Part shown: piece after piece, positions 27,605 through 36,826 of the stretch | Layout: every line of letters starts with the position of its first letter | Position numbering within the stretch: position 1 is the first letter of the stretch | Source: Robertmurraya dakarensis | Lineage (GTDB): Bacteria; Bacillota; Bacilli; Bacillales; Cytobacillaceae | Length of the DNA: 64,000 nucleotides | Reading direction: 5' to 3' | Assembly (NCBI RefSeq): GCF_900156875.1 | Contig: NZ_LT707409.1 | Coordinates: forward strand, 2,098,244 to 2,162,243 | The notes under the pieces: generated by a model | Databases searched by the model: none | What the model saw: only the letters and a program-made list of their open reading frames with translations | Told to the model about the DNA's origin: nothing | Made by a program: the position numbers and the translations under genes

Positions 27605-27940
27605 CTACTCTTCCGTCAAGCGGACATCTGCAATCGCAGAAAGGGGAATTCGGTGGACTTCCTCAAAGCGGTCAACAATATGCAGCTTTTGACTAAGGGG
27701 ATCCCAATAATGAATATCCCCTATGACCAGTTTGTACTGTTTTTGCACGTAATGAGTGACCGTGACCCTTTTTCCAAATTCCATTGCTTCAAAAATCACT
27801 TCGTTCATCACTTCTAAATACTGTTCATCTAGTTCTTTGCTGTCTTCAAAGGCATCTTCTTTCGCCCAATCCCGCAAGAGCTTAACATGCTCAGGCAGCA
27901 TCATCGATGTCCATTTCATTTTCCCGCGGTCTCGAATCAT
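27605..27940 (-). CDS. yqjX: YolD-like protein (YqjX)
   Basis: 111 residues. YolD-like family: opens with D-R-G-K-M-K-W-T-S-M-M-L-P-E-H-V and carries I-G-D-I-H-Y-W-D-P and I-P-L-S-A-I-A-D-V-R. These small proteins are usually encoded with Y-family polymerases of the UvrX/YqjW type, as here, 14 bases downstream of yqjW; they are thought to assist or regulate them. SOS induction is expected through the yqjW promoter. Confidence 0.9.
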   Translation of the reverse strand: MIRDRGKMKWTSMMLPEHVKLLRDWAKEDAFEDSKELDEQYLEVMNEVIFEAMEFGKRVTVTHYVQKQYKLVIGDIHYWDPLSQKLHIVDRFEEVHRIPLSAIADVRLTEE

Positions 27941-27954
27941 TGACTTTATCCTCC

Positions 27955-29214
27955 TTACATTTTATGTCCGCCAACCAGCTTAGCTCGGTGCTTCGCTGTT
28001 CCCGCATTGGTATAGGAGACAGCCCTAAGCAAAGAGCCCGGTCCAAAACGTTTGCGAATATCATCAACCGTGTAGCCAAGCTCTCTCTTTTTCCAGCCAT
28101 CTAAATCAAATAAGTTCAGCTGAAAATCTTTGTCATCGACAACATTACCGAGCGAAATCATAATTTGCCTAACCGTCTTTCCATCATAATGCTCACGAAA
28201 AAGCTCTAAGCACACGCGGTAAAGGTCCATCGTCACATTTGTCGGCGTATCGATCGTTCTTGAACGGTAAAAACCGCCGCCAAACTCATCCTTACTGTAG
28301 CCAAGACCAAAGCTGATCGTTCTTCCTGCTTTCCTTCCTGTACGGGCACGCCTTGCCACCTCTTCACACATTTCCAATATGACATGCTTGATTTCCTCCT
28401 CTTCCTTATAGTCCCGGAGTAAAATCTGGCTCTTTCCAAAGCTGATTTGCCCTTCCATTAGCGGAGCTCCCATTTCAGAAAGATCGACTCCCCATGCATG
28501 GTAATACAACTGATTTCCCATAACCCCAAATTTCTTCTCCAGCATTTTTAAATCATAATGAGCCAGCTGCCCTACCGTAAAAATCCCCATGCTGTTTAAA
28601 GTTTTTTCAACGCGGCGGCCAATTCCCCACATTTCTCTTAGCGGTGAAACATTCCACAATTTTTCCGGGACGTCCTCATACGTCCACTCGGCAATGCCCT
28701 TCTTTTTTGCCTCTAAATCAAGGCAAAGCTTTGCCAGCAGCATATTCGGTCCAATGCCGACCGCACACGGAAGCTGGAATTCTCTCTCAATATCATCTTT
28801 GATTTTTCGCGCAATCGTTTTCGCATCGCCCCAAAGCTTAACCGCTCCGTCCACGCCGATAAAACTTTCATCTACACTATAAGTATGAATGGCTTCTTTC
28901 GGAACGTAGCGGTGAAATACACGGGTAATTTCCAACGAAACTCTTAAATACGTCGCCATTTTCGGTTCCACTACTAGAATTCGTGGATCATTCGGAATTT
29001 CAAACCTGCGAGACCCTGTTTTAATGCCAAATTCTTTTTTTAATTTCGGTGAAGCTGCAAGCACAACACTTCCCTGGCGTTCCTTTTCCCCAACAACGGC
29101 CAAATAGCACTCAAGCGGGTCCAGCCCTAACATAACAGCGGAACAGCTGGCATAAAAGCTTTTCATATCAACACATAAAATTTGATTGTGCGGCATCTTG
29201 CTGTAATCAATCAT
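27955..29214 (-). CDS. yqjW: Y-family DNA polymerase YqjW (Pol Y2/UvrX type)
   Basis: 419 residues from M-I-D-Y-S-K-M-P, with AAGAGGTGG upstream of the ATG at 29214. Translesion polymerase. Palm catalytic residues are in V-D-M-K-S-F-Y-A-S-C (Asp) and Y-S-V-D-E-S-F-I-G-V (Asp-Glu); the HhH region is W-G-I-G-R-R-V-E. The little-finger domain and C-terminus fit YqjW/UvrX rather than DinB1 (48219). The QLNLF-like stretch near the C-terminus (F-Q-L-N-L-F) is a canonical beta-clamp-binding motif. Two LexA boxes lie upstream. Confidence 0.95.
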   Translation of the reverse strand: MIDYSKMPHNQILCVDMKSFYASCSAVMLGLDPLECYLAVVGEKERQGSVVLAASPKLKKEFGIKTGSRRFEIPNDPRILVVEPKMATYLRVSLEITRVFHRYVPKEAIHTYSVDESFIGVDGAVKLWGDAKTIARKIKDDIEREFQLPCAVGIGPNMLLAKLCLDLEAKKKGIAEWTYEDVPEKLWNVSPLREMWGIGRRVEKTLNSMGIFTVGQLAHYDLKMLEKKFGVMGNQLYYHAWGVDLSEMGAPLMEGQISFGKSQILLRDYKEEEEIKHVILEMCEEVARRARTGRKAGRTISFGLGYSKDEFGGGFYRSRTIDTPTNVTMDLYRVCLELFREHYDGKTVRQIMISLGNVVDDKDFQLNLFDLDGWKKRELGYTVDDIRKRFGPGSLLRAVSYTNAGTAKHRAKLVGGHKM

Positions 29215-29243
29215 GCCTTCTCCACCTCTTCTTATCACCAAAA

Positions 29244-29257
29244 GGAACATTTGTTCT
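29244..29257. promoter_or_regulatory. LexA (DinR) box, proximal copy
   Basis: GGAACATTTGTTCT against the B. subtilis SOS consensus CGAACRNRYGTTCG: both GAAC and GTTC cores are intact. It lies 30 bases upstream of the yqjW start. Confidence 0.62.
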
Positions 29258-29281
29258 TATTATTATACTTTTAATATTAAG

Positions 29282-29295
29282 CGAATATACGTTCT
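29282..29295. promoter_or_regulatory. LexA (DinR) box, distal copy
   Basis: CGAATATACGTTCT fits CGAACRNRYGTTCG at 12 of 14 positions. Centre-to-centre distance to the proximal box is 38 bases. It lies between yqjW and the divergent yqzH. Confidence 0.65.
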
Positions 29296-29383
29296 GTTTC
29301 AATGGAAATTTTTATGGTTTGAGAAAAGCCTGAGATGATTCTTTTATGAAGAATGAGTATAATCATCGGTGAGGTGCGTGCAA

Positions 29384-29581
29384 ATGGACAAAAAATTCAT
29401 CTATAAAATGGTGCGAAATTGCTTCAAGCAATATCACAATGAACACGAGGATTTCCCAATAAAAGAAGGCGATTATGAACGATTATATAAAAAAATTATT
29501 ACCGCAAAGGAAAAAGATCACGAAAGCACACTGCATGACATTATTAATGATATCGTCTATGAGTTTATAACAAATGAATAA
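29384..29581 (+). CDS. yqzH: YqzH-like small protein
   Basis: 65 residues from the ATG at 29384; GAGGTG sits seven bases upstream, so the GTG at 29369 is not needed. Soluble and highly charged (K-F-I-Y-K-M-V-R-N-C, then alternating Lys/Glu helices). Matches B. subtilis YqzH by size and its divergent position next to yqjW. Function unknown; the LexA boxes in the shared upstream region may also affect it. Confidence 0.8.
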   Translation: MDKKFIYKMVRNCFKQYHNEHEDFPIKEGDYERLYKKIITAKEKDHESTLHDIINDIVYEFITNE

Positions 29582-29618
29582 AGAAAAATCACTTCCCCTT
29601 GTGAAAGTGATTTTTCTT
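29581..29618. terminator. Bidirectional terminator between yqzH and narI
   Basis: Stem AAGAAAAATCACT/AGTGATTTTTCTT with a 12-base loop; serves yqzH on plus and ends the nar operon on minus. Confidence 0.85.
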
Positions 29619-29634
29619 ATAAAAAGCCAAGCCT

Positions 29635-30330
29635 TCAAGGGCGGCTATTCTTATATCCATCACGGCTCCGATATTGCTGAGGAGCTCTTGCCGGATATCT
29701 TACTGGAAAGCTGAACATATGCACGAGCTGGGTAAAAGGGATGGCCGCAAACAGAATAAAGGAAAAGATGACATGTAACTGAAATAGGAACGGCACTCCC
29801 TCCATAAGCTGAATATCTGGTTGAAGGGTAAATAAGCTCCGAAACCACGGTCCTATGCTCACCCGGTACTCATAAGCTACAACAGTTGTATTATAAATAA
29901 TGGTCATGTATGTCCCTAACCCGGCGACCAGCAAAAGCCAAATAACAGTAAAATAATCAGCAAACGACGCATGAACACTGACTTTTGGATTAGTCATTTT
30001 ACGGATCAGAAGTACAATTAAACCTAAAACAACCATTAAACCTGCAGCTCCACCACCTGCAATAGCAAAAACATGGTACATATGGTCGCTTACTCCCATC
30101 GCCTCATAGACACTGATGGGAATTAGCACCCCCATTACATGACCAAAAAAGGCAAAGATAATCCCCCAATGGAAGAGCAAAGAACCAACCCTTAACCATT
30201 TTTTTTCAAAAATTTCAGTTGAAGGCGCGTGCCAACTAATCCCGCGAAAGACAATCCGATAAACAGCCGCTACTACTAGGATCGTCCCACATATATATGG
30301 AAAAATCCCCCACCAAAAAAATCCACTCAT
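29635..30330 (-). CDS. narI: Respiratory nitrate reductase gamma subunit (cytochrome b)
   Basis: 231 residues from M-S-G-F-F-W-W-G; AGGAGGAC precedes this ATG, and the longer frame to 30351 lacks a site. Five membrane helices. Carries the two b hemes that take electrons from menaquinol to NarH. Conserved heme-ligand regions: L-F-H-W-G-I-I-F-A-F-F-G-H-V-M-G early and Q-L-H-V-I-F-S-F near the end. Last gene of narGHJI. Confidence 0.96.
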   Translation of the reverse strand: MSGFFWWGIFPYICGTILVVAAVYRIVFRGISWHAPSTEIFEKKWLRVGSLLFHWGIIFAFFGHVMGVLIPISVYEAMGVSDHMYHVFAIAGGGAAGLMVVLGLIVLLIRKMTNPKVSVHASFADYFTVIWLLLVAGLGTYMTIIYNTTVVAYEYRVSIGPWFRSLFTLQPDIQLMEGVPFLFQLHVIFSFILFAAIPFTQLVHMFSFPVRYPARAPQQYRSRDGYKNSRP

Positions 30331-30400
30331 GTCAGTCCTCCTAAAAAGCAATTTGATGGTTCAACTAGAAAAATAATCTCGGAACAAGCAGCAAGCAGGC

Positions 30401-31012
30401 CTATTGTTCATTAATATAGGTCATTGGATAAGGAAGCGGGTCTAAATCAGCGGCTTCCCAACTGTTTTCCAACAGTTTTATTTCTTCTGGCTTTGGCGCT
30501 TCAAATACATGGGTCATCAGTAAATCAAAAAAAGCATGATAGTGATTTTCCTTAGGCAGATGGTTCAAAATCCGGTGAAGGCTGTAGGCCAAACGGCGTT
30601 TAAGCAAAGAAACACTGTCTCCTTCAGGTGCTGCCGCTAAAAGTTCTAACAGCATCGGAATATAATCCGCCAGTTCATCCCCCTGTCTCTCAAATCCTAA
30701 GTCAGAAATTAATCTTTGTAATTCTATTAACGCCCCTCCACGCTTGCGGCTGTCACCTAATTCCTGTGCAGTCAGGTAGAGTCCCGTCTTTTCTTTATAA
30801 TCGAAAGTTTCAACATAAAGCTCCTGCAGGTCCTTTAATGGCACCGAAAATAATGGCTTGACACAATTGAGCAATGCTGTTCGCAGTTCCTCTGATGGAA
30901 GGATTTCCGTCAGTTCCTTTTCTAAATCTGACCATTCTTCAAAAAAGGAGTCCTCTGGGTACTCTAAAAATCGTGACACCAACACTAACGTTGCTGCAGT
31001 TTCCAGGTTCAT
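30401..31012 (-). CDS. narJ: Nitrate reductase assembly chaperone NarJ
   Basis: 203 residues, all-helical TorD/DmsD-type chaperone that binds the NarG N-terminus and helps insert molybdenum cofactor and FS0. Typical L-Y-V-E-T-F-D-Y-K-E-K-T-G-L-Y-L-T and D-Y-I-P-M-L-L-E-L-L-A motifs. The ATG overlaps the narH stop by four bases (ATGA type). Confidence 0.94.
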   Translation of the reverse strand: MNLETAATLVLVSRFLEYPEDSFFEEWSDLEKELTEILPSEELRTALLNCVKPLFSVPLKDLQELYVETFDYKEKTGLYLTAQELGDSRKRGGALIELQRLISDLGFERQGDELADYIPMLLELLAAAPEGDSVSLLKRRLAYSLHRILNHLPKENHYHAFFDLLMTHVFEAPKPEEIKLLENSWEAADLDPLPYPMTYINEQ

Positions 31013-32511
31013 CCGTTTTCACTTCTTCCATACGGATAAGTGACCATGCCTTCCGGCGGTGCCAACTCCTCAATGCTGCAAGCTCCATAACGGTAATGGA
31101 GATCATCATCCATTTCCCGTCTGCCAGTTGGAATCACAAACCGCTCGTTATATTTCGCCACTCCAAGCAAGCGGGCCATATCCTCTAATTCTTCAACGGT
31201 TGTGTGCGCTTCTTTTAGAAGCTGGCTTTTTTTCATTTCATCAATGCCTCCAACGGTTTTCGCACGCATATGCACGCGCATCGCCGCCATTTTCAATAGC
31301 ACCCGGCGAATGACACTCGTGTCGTCAGCAGAAAGAATCGAAGCTAGATACTCCATCGGGATTCTCATTTGGTCAACTGCTGGAATATAGCCCTCAACGC
31401 TTAATTCCTGCTCATTCGTGATATGATTCATGATCGGACTAAGCGGCGGTACATACCAAACCATCGGAAGTGTTCGATACTCTGGATGAAGCGGCAAGGC
31501 TATTTTCCACTTCATTGCCATTTTATAAATAGGTGATTCCTGAGCACTTTTAATCCAGCTGTCATTGATCCCAGCTTCACGGGCTTTCTCAATCACTTCG
31601 GGATCATTTGGATCTAAGAAGACAGAAAGCTGCGCTTCATACAAATCCTTTGGATCCTCAACAGATGCGGCTTCCTTCACTTTATCGGCATCATACAGGA
31701 CTACTCCGATGTAACGGATTCGGCCAACACAAGTTTCAGAGCATACAGTAGGAAGTCCCGCTTCTGTTCTTGGATAACAAAAATTACATTTCTCTGCTTT
31801 ATGGGTGTTCCAGTTATAATACACTTTGTGATATGGACAGCCATTCATGCAGAAACGCCAGCCGCGGCAAGAATCTTGATCGACCAGAACAATGCCATCT
31901 TCATCGCGCTTATACAATGCTCCAGAAGGACAGGAAGCCACACAAGAAGGGTTTAAGCAATGCTCACAAATACGCGGCAGATACATCATGAACGTCTTCT
32001 CATATTCAAGAGCAATATGCTCCTGCAGCTTTTGAACATTAGGGTCCATCGGGACAATCTCACTGCCGCCAGCAAGATCATCATCCCAATTTGATCCCCA
32101 TTCAGGCTTGTCTATATACTTACCCGTAATCATCGAAACCGGACGGGCAACCGGAATATTGTCTTTCTTCGGACTTTTATGAAGATGTTCAAAATCATAA
32201 GTCCAAGGTTCATAAAAATCGTCCATACTAGCCATATTCGGGTTATAAAAAATATTAGCCAGCTTAGAGACCGGACCGCCTGCTTTTAAATGAAGCTGTC
32301 CATTTCTTAACGTCCAGCCGCCTTTATAGCGGTCTGTATTTTCCCATTCTTTCGGGTAACCTGGTCCCGGTCTTGTTTCGACATTGTTATACCACACATA
32401 TTCCATACCAGGGCGGTTTGTCCATGTGTTTTTACATGTCACCGAACAAGTGTGACAGCCAATACATTTATCCAAATGCATGACCATCGCTACTTGGGCT
32501 TTAATTCTCAA
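31009..32511 (-). CDS. narH: Respiratory nitrate reductase beta subunit (iron-sulfur)
   Basis: 500 residues. TTG start at 32511, nine bases after AAGGAGG located inside narG. Ferredoxin-like subunit with one [3Fe-4S] and three [4Fe-4S] clusters carrying electrons from NarI to NarG. Cys groups: C-I-G-C-H-T-C-S-V-T-C at the N-terminus, C-E-H-C-L-N-P-S-C-V-A-S-C, C-R-G-W-R-F-C-M-N-G-C (the Trp marks the 3Fe cluster) and C-N-F-C-Y-P-R. Overlaps narG and narJ. Confidence 0.97.
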   Translation of the reverse strand: MRIKAQVAMVMHLDKCIGCHTCSVTCKNTWTNRPGMEYVWYNNVETRPGPGYPKEWENTDRYKGGWTLRNGQLHLKAGGPVSKLANIFYNPNMASMDDFYEPWTYDFEHLHKSPKKDNIPVARPVSMITGKYIDKPEWGSNWDDDLAGGSEIVPMDPNVQKLQEHIALEYEKTFMMYLPRICEHCLNPSCVASCPSGALYKRDEDGIVLVDQDSCRGWRFCMNGCPYHKVYYNWNTHKAEKCNFCYPRTEAGLPTVCSETCVGRIRYIGVVLYDADKVKEAASVEDPKDLYEAQLSVFLDPNDPEVIEKAREAGINDSWIKSAQESPIYKMAMKWKIALPLHPEYRTLPMVWYVPPLSPIMNHITNEQELSVEGYIPAVDQMRIPMEYLASILSADDTSVIRRVLLKMAAMRVHMRAKTVGGIDEMKKSQLLKEAHTTVEELEDMARLLGVAKYNERFVIPTGRREMDDDLHYRYGACSIEELAPPEGMVTYPYGRSENG

Positions 32512-35500
32512 GCCAATCAACCTCCTTCAATGGACGGATAATCGTTAGCGTATCACGCTGACTTCCAGTCGGCCCATAATAGTTAAATCCATAGCTAAGC
32601 TGAGAATAACCGCCAATCATATGGGTTGCCTTCGGATAAATTCTCGTAACACTGTTATGTGTGCCGCCCCGTTTCTTATTAATATTATTTCCAGGAACCC
32701 CCATCGTACGATCCTGGGCGTGATGCATATAAGCTACTCCTCTAGGCATCCGATAGGTTAGAACGGCTCTTGCAGCAACCGCGCCATTTCGGTTATATAC
32801 TTCAATCCAATCATTATCTTTAATGCCGATGGATGCCGCATCTTGTTCATTTAACCAGACCACCTGCCAGCCGCGGAACAATTGCACCATATGATTGGTA
32901 TCGGTGAACATCGTGTGAATGCCCCACTTCTGGTGAGGAGTCATGTAACGGAGAGTCAATGACTTCCCAGTATTCTCCACTTCTTTTTCACCTTTTAAAA
33001 ATGGCCCCTTATTTATAGGCGGCAAATAAAGCGGCAGTCCTTCACCATAATCAAGCATGACCTCATGGTCGAGATAAAAGCTTTGCCTTCCAGTGAGCGT
33101 ATGCCATGGAATGTTGTACTCTTTATTGACTGTAAATGGAGAATAACGGCGATTATCCTTTTCAAGACCGCTCCAAACCGGTGTCGAAATGGTTTGACGA
33201 GGCTGAACCGTCAGAGCATCTAATGTATAATCTTCCTCTTCTCGTTCTTTAGCCAAGTGCTCCAGCTTCTTCCCTGTCTTTTCCTCCATTGATTTCCAGC
33301 CTTCAACAGCACGTTTTCCATTGGACGCCCCTGACATGAGCAAGATAGCATTGATCGCTTGTTTATCTGAAATAAGGTCTGGATGGCCCTGCCCTACCCC
33401 TTCACGCTTAGAAACACCAAGCCGATCAAGAAGCTGCTGGTATGCCTTTTCTCCATCTACCTTGACACCTTTAGTACCATAGCCATTGCGGATATTCGGA
33501 CCAATCGTTGACCACATATTAAAGACATTCGGATAATCTCTTTTTACAATATTGAGGTTTGACATTGTTTTTCCTGGAATAACATCTGTCTCGCCTTTTC
33601 TCCAGTCCTTTACTTTGCCAAATGGCTGCGCAATTTCGTTAATCGTATCGTGAGCAAGCGGTGCCATGACAACATCTTCGGCAGCTGGCAGATGCTCTTT
33701 GGCAAGCTCCGAAAAGACCTTTGCCACTTCCCTAAAGGCATCCCAATCACTCTTCGTTTCCCACGGCGGGGAAATAGCAGCATTGAACGGATGGATAAAC
33801 GGATGAAGATCGGTTGTACTAATATCAAATTTTTCATACCATGTTGCAGCAGGTAATAAAATGTCAGAAAACAATCCAGAGCTTGTCATACGGAAATCCA
33901 TCGCCACAAATAGATCTGTTTTACCTTCAGGCGGTTTCTCATCAATATGCACATCCTCTGGCTGCCATGAGTTCTCTGTATCTGTCAGCACAGAGTCAGT
34001 CGAACCAATGAGATGTTTGACAAAGTATTCATGACCTTTCCCGCTATCTCCTAATAGATTGGAACGCCAGTTAAAGAAGATGCGCGGGAAATTTCGTGGA
34101 TCATTTGGATTCTCAATCGCATACTGAATCTTTCCGTCTTTAATTTGATCAGCAATATCCTTAATAATGGCTTGATCGTCATCCTTTAAGCGCTTACGGG
34201 CATCCTCCATGACATCAAGGGAATTTTGTGACCATTGCGGGAAGCTCGGCAGCCAGCCAAGGCGAGCTGACATCGCGTTAAAATCAGAAGGGTGCATATT
34301 GCGATATTTATTGCTCCAGGCATTTTTTTCCTCATCCGCCTGATACTCATATCGGAACTGTTCTGTCGCAAAATAGAAAAACGATGTTCCATTCATAAAC
34401 CTTGGCGATTTCGTCCAATCATTAGCAAAAGCAATTTGTGAGAAGCCTTCAATCGGACGGACTTTTTCCTGGCCAACATAGTGAGCCCATCCGCCGCCAT
34501 TTACACCTTGAGATCCTGTAAGCAAAATAAGATTCAAAATGGCTCGATAAATTTGATCACTATGGAACCAGTGGTTTGTACCTCCCCCCATCGCTATCAT
34601 TGATTTTCCATTTGTGCGGGCAGCATTATCAGCAAATTCTCTTGCCACTTGAATGACATGATTACGGTTTACTCCTGTAATGCTTTCCTGCCATGCAGGT
34701 GTGTACGGCCGGTCGCTGTCATTATAATCTGTAGGGTAATCCCCCTGAAGACCACGGCTTATTCCCGTATGAGCCATCATAATGTCATAAATCGTTGTGA
34801 CGGTTAGTTCATTACCAGATACGCCTTGGATCTTCTTAACCGGTACTCCGCGGCTAACCTTACCGCCATCTTTCTCAGCAAAATAAGGAAAATCAACCAT
34901 TGCGATTTCATCTGCTTCATTAAGGAAACTAAGCTTAGGATTAATATCATTTCCGTCCGCATCTTTTAAATCTAAATTCCACTTTTGGCCATTGTCCCAG
35001 CGAAATCCTTGACTCCCGACCGGAATAGCCATTTTATTAGAATTTTCATCCCAAACAATCGTCTTCCATTCACCTAACTCCTGCTGCTGCTCGATATCCG
35101 AAGCTCGTAAAAAACGATCTGTTCGATAGTTGCCGCTTTGATTATCCAAAATGACTAAAAACGGTAAATCCGTGTATTGCTTTGCATAATCAATAAAATA
35201 AGGCGTCTGTTTATCAACGTAAAATTCTTTTAAAATCACATGAGTCATCGCCATTGCAAGAGCCCCATCTGTACCAGGCTTTGCCGGCAGCCAGATATCA
35301 GCAAATTTCTCATATTCTGCGTAATCAGGGCTTACCCCCACAACCTTCGTCCCGTTATAACGGGATTCGACCATAAAATGGGCGTCAGGTGTTCTTGTTT
35401 GCGGGATATTGGTTCCCCAAATGATGAAATATTTCGTGTTGTACCAATCACCGCTTTCAGGAACATCTGTCTGATCTCCCCAAACTTGCGGTGAAGCAGG

Positions 35501-36184
35501 AGGTAAATCTGCATACCAGTCATAAAAACTAAGGATTGTTCCTCCTATTAAAGATAAAAAGCGGGCTCCGCCTGCATAACTGATCATGGACATAGCAGGG
35601 ATCGGACTAAACCCAACAATACGATCAGGACCGTATTGTTTGATCGTATAAATAATCGACGCCGATATTAATTGGCAAAGTTCCTTCCATGTTCCACGGA
35701 CAAATCCGCCCCGGCCGCGTGCTTTTACATATTTCGCCCGTTTCTCTGGATCAGTCACGATGTTTTCCCAAGCCTGAACGGGGTTATCAGCTGTTTTCAT
35801 TTCGCTTTTCCACAGCTCATATAAATCTCCTCGTATATATGGATGTTTCACCCGAGTTGGGCTGTATGTATACCAGGAAAAGCTGGCTCCGCGCGGACAG
35901 CCTCGAGGTTCATAATCAGGAAAGTCATCTCCCGTTGACGGATAATCTGTTTGCTGTGTTTCATATGCAATAATTCCATCTTTGACATGAATTCTCCAGC
36001 TGCAAGATCCGGTACAATTCACTCCATGTGTAGAACGAACGATCTTATCATACTGCCAGCGTTTGCGATAAATTCCCTCTGAGTTACGCGGACGGGGGCT
36101 TTCTTCCGTCCAGCCTTGATTGATCCGTTCACCGCGTTTTAAATATTTTAGTGTTTGCAAAAGTTTATTCTGCTTTTTCTCCAT
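32501..36184 (-). CDS. narG: Respiratory nitrate reductase alpha subunit (Mo-bisMGD)
   Basis: 1227 residues from M-E-K-K-Q-N; AGGAAAGG lies nine bases before this ATG at 36184, and a start three codons upstream is less well placed. Catalyses nitrate to nitrite at the membrane's cytoplasmic face. FS0 ligands are in T-H-G-V-N-C-T-G-S-C-S-W and R-G-C-P-R-G-A. The Mo-coordinating Asp sits in Y-A-D-L-P-P-A-S-P-Q-V-W-G-D-Q-T-D-V-P-E-S. No Tat motif is needed for NarG and none is evident. It overlaps the preceding small gene by 20 bases. Confidence 0.97.
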   Translation of the reverse strand: MEKKQNKLLQTLKYLKRGERINQGWTEESPRPRNSEGIYRKRWQYDKIVRSTHGVNCTGSCSWRIHVKDGIIAYETQQTDYPSTGDDFPDYEPRGCPRGASFSWYTYSPTRVKHPYIRGDLYELWKSEMKTADNPVQAWENIVTDPEKRAKYVKARGRGGFVRGTWKELCQLISASIIYTIKQYGPDRIVGFSPIPAMSMISYAGGARFLSLIGGTILSFYDWYADLPPASPQVWGDQTDVPESGDWYNTKYFIIWGTNIPQTRTPDAHFMVESRYNGTKVVGVSPDYAEYEKFADIWLPAKPGTDGALAMAMTHVILKEFYVDKQTPYFIDYAKQYTDLPFLVILDNQSGNYRTDRFLRASDIEQQQELGEWKTIVWDENSNKMAIPVGSQGFRWDNGQKWNLDLKDADGNDINPKLSFLNEADEIAMVDFPYFAEKDGGKVSRGVPVKKIQGVSGNELTVTTIYDIMMAHTGISRGLQGDYPTDYNDSDRPYTPAWQESITGVNRNHVIQVAREFADNAARTNGKSMIAMGGGTNHWFHSDQIYRAILNLILLTGSQGVNGGGWAHYVGQEKVRPIEGFSQIAFANDWTKSPRFMNGTSFFYFATEQFRYEYQADEEKNAWSNKYRNMHPSDFNAMSARLGWLPSFPQWSQNSLDVMEDARKRLKDDDQAIIKDIADQIKDGKIQYAIENPNDPRNFPRIFFNWRSNLLGDSGKGHEYFVKHLIGSTDSVLTDTENSWQPEDVHIDEKPPEGKTDLFVAMDFRMTSSGLFSDILLPAATWYEKFDISTTDLHPFIHPFNAAISPPWETKSDWDAFREVAKVFSELAKEHLPAAEDVVMAPLAHDTINEIAQPFGKVKDWRKGETDVIPGKTMSNLNIVKRDYPNVFNMWSTIGPNIRNGYGTKGVKVDGEKAYQQLLDRLGVSKREGVGQGHPDLISDKQAINAILLMSGASNGKRAVEGWKSMEEKTGKKLEHLAKEREEEDYTLDALTVQPRQTISTPVWSGLEKDNRRYSPFTVNKEYNIPWHTLTGRQSFYLDHEVMLDYGEGLPLYLPPINKGPFLKGEKEVENTGKSLTLRYMTPHQKWGIHTMFTDTNHMVQLFRGWQVVWLNEQDAASIGIKDNDWIEVYNRNGAVAARAVLTYRMPRGVAYMHHAQDRTMGVPGNNINKKRGGTHNSVTRIYPKATHMIGGYSQLSYGFNYYGPTGSQRDTLTIIRPLKEVDWLEN

Positions 36185-36470
36185 AATCGTCATCCTTTCC
36201 TCTTATTAGGTGACTTCTGAGTGGATTAAAGTCTTCTCCTACAATGCGAAACGAATGTTCACTCGCCTGCAGCTCCTCTAAAAACACCTCTTTGCTAGCA
36301 GCATTTGCAGCAGCTAAAATCAACCGGTGCAGTGTATTCATATCGTTAATTTGGTAGATTTTCTGAATCATTTCTCCGGAAATAGAACCAAATCTCATTC
36401 TAGTAATATTAATTAAGTCTTCTCTATCTTCGACAAGCATGGCATCCGATTCGTATGAAAACATGAGCAA
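36165..36470 (-). CDS. Unrecognised 101-residue protein translationally coupled to narG
   Basis: I cannot assign this protein. It is soluble and mostly helical, with a stretch L-I-N-I-T-R-M-R-F-G-S-I-S-G-E-M-I-Q-K-I at residues 19-38 and L-H-R-L-I-L-A-A-A-N-A later. That pattern loosely resembles the helical DUF4351/Rpn C-terminal repeat, with low confidence. It overlaps the narG start by 20 bases, which implies coupled translation and a role tied to nitrate reductase. No Cys, hence not an iron-sulfur protein. Confidence 0.75.
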   Translation of the reverse strand: MLMFSYESDAMLVEDREDLINITRMRFGSISGEMIQKIYQINDMNTLHRLILAAANAASKEVFLEELQASEHSFRIVGEDFNPLRSHLIRGKDDDYGEKAE

Positions 36471-36480
36471 TATCCTTCCT

Positions 36481-36789
36481 TTACAATTTGATCATTTTAT
36501 AATAATCAGCAATTAATTGATTCTTACACTCATCAGCAGCTCGTTCAAAAAACAGCGTAACTTCATCATCAGGGTCCTTAGCTTGACTACTACTTATTTG
36601 AGTTTGGACTGTCTTTGAAAAACCATTAGAGAATTTTAAAACAATTTCAATCCCTTTTTCCTTTTTGATGACCGTTCCTTGGGCATCGTACGGATGGATA
36701 TTATATCGTGAAAATGTTTCGATCATTCTGTCATATACGGCAGGTGCTTCTACACGAAGCGACCCTTCTGAAAGCTGATATTCTCCCAT
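36481..36789 (-). CDS. Unrecognised 102-residue protein in the nar operon
   Basis: Soluble, mixed alpha/beta by appearance. N-terminal strand G-S-L-R-V-E-A, helix V-Y-D-R-M-I-E-T-F-S-R-Y, then strands I-E-I-V-L-K-F and a C-terminal helix. No signal peptide, membrane span or Cys-rich motif apart from one Cys. Ten bases upstream of the 101-residue gene and 37 bases after the hemerythrin-like gene, so it is in one transcript with narGHJI. Family unknown to me. Confidence 0.75.
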   Translation of the reverse strand: MGEYQLSEGSLRVEAPAVYDRMIETFSRYNIHPYDAQGTVIKKEKGIEIVLKFSNGFSKTVQTQISSSQAKDPDDEVTLFFERAADECKNQLIADYYKMIKL

Positions 36790-36826
36790 TTTTGATAACT
36801 CCTTACTGAATTTCCATATTTCACGG

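Noticed and set aside
36165-36470. Calling the 101-residue nar protein a DUF4351/Rpn family member
   Set aside because: Resemblance is limited to one helical stretch and cannot be tested here; reported only as a loose similarity.
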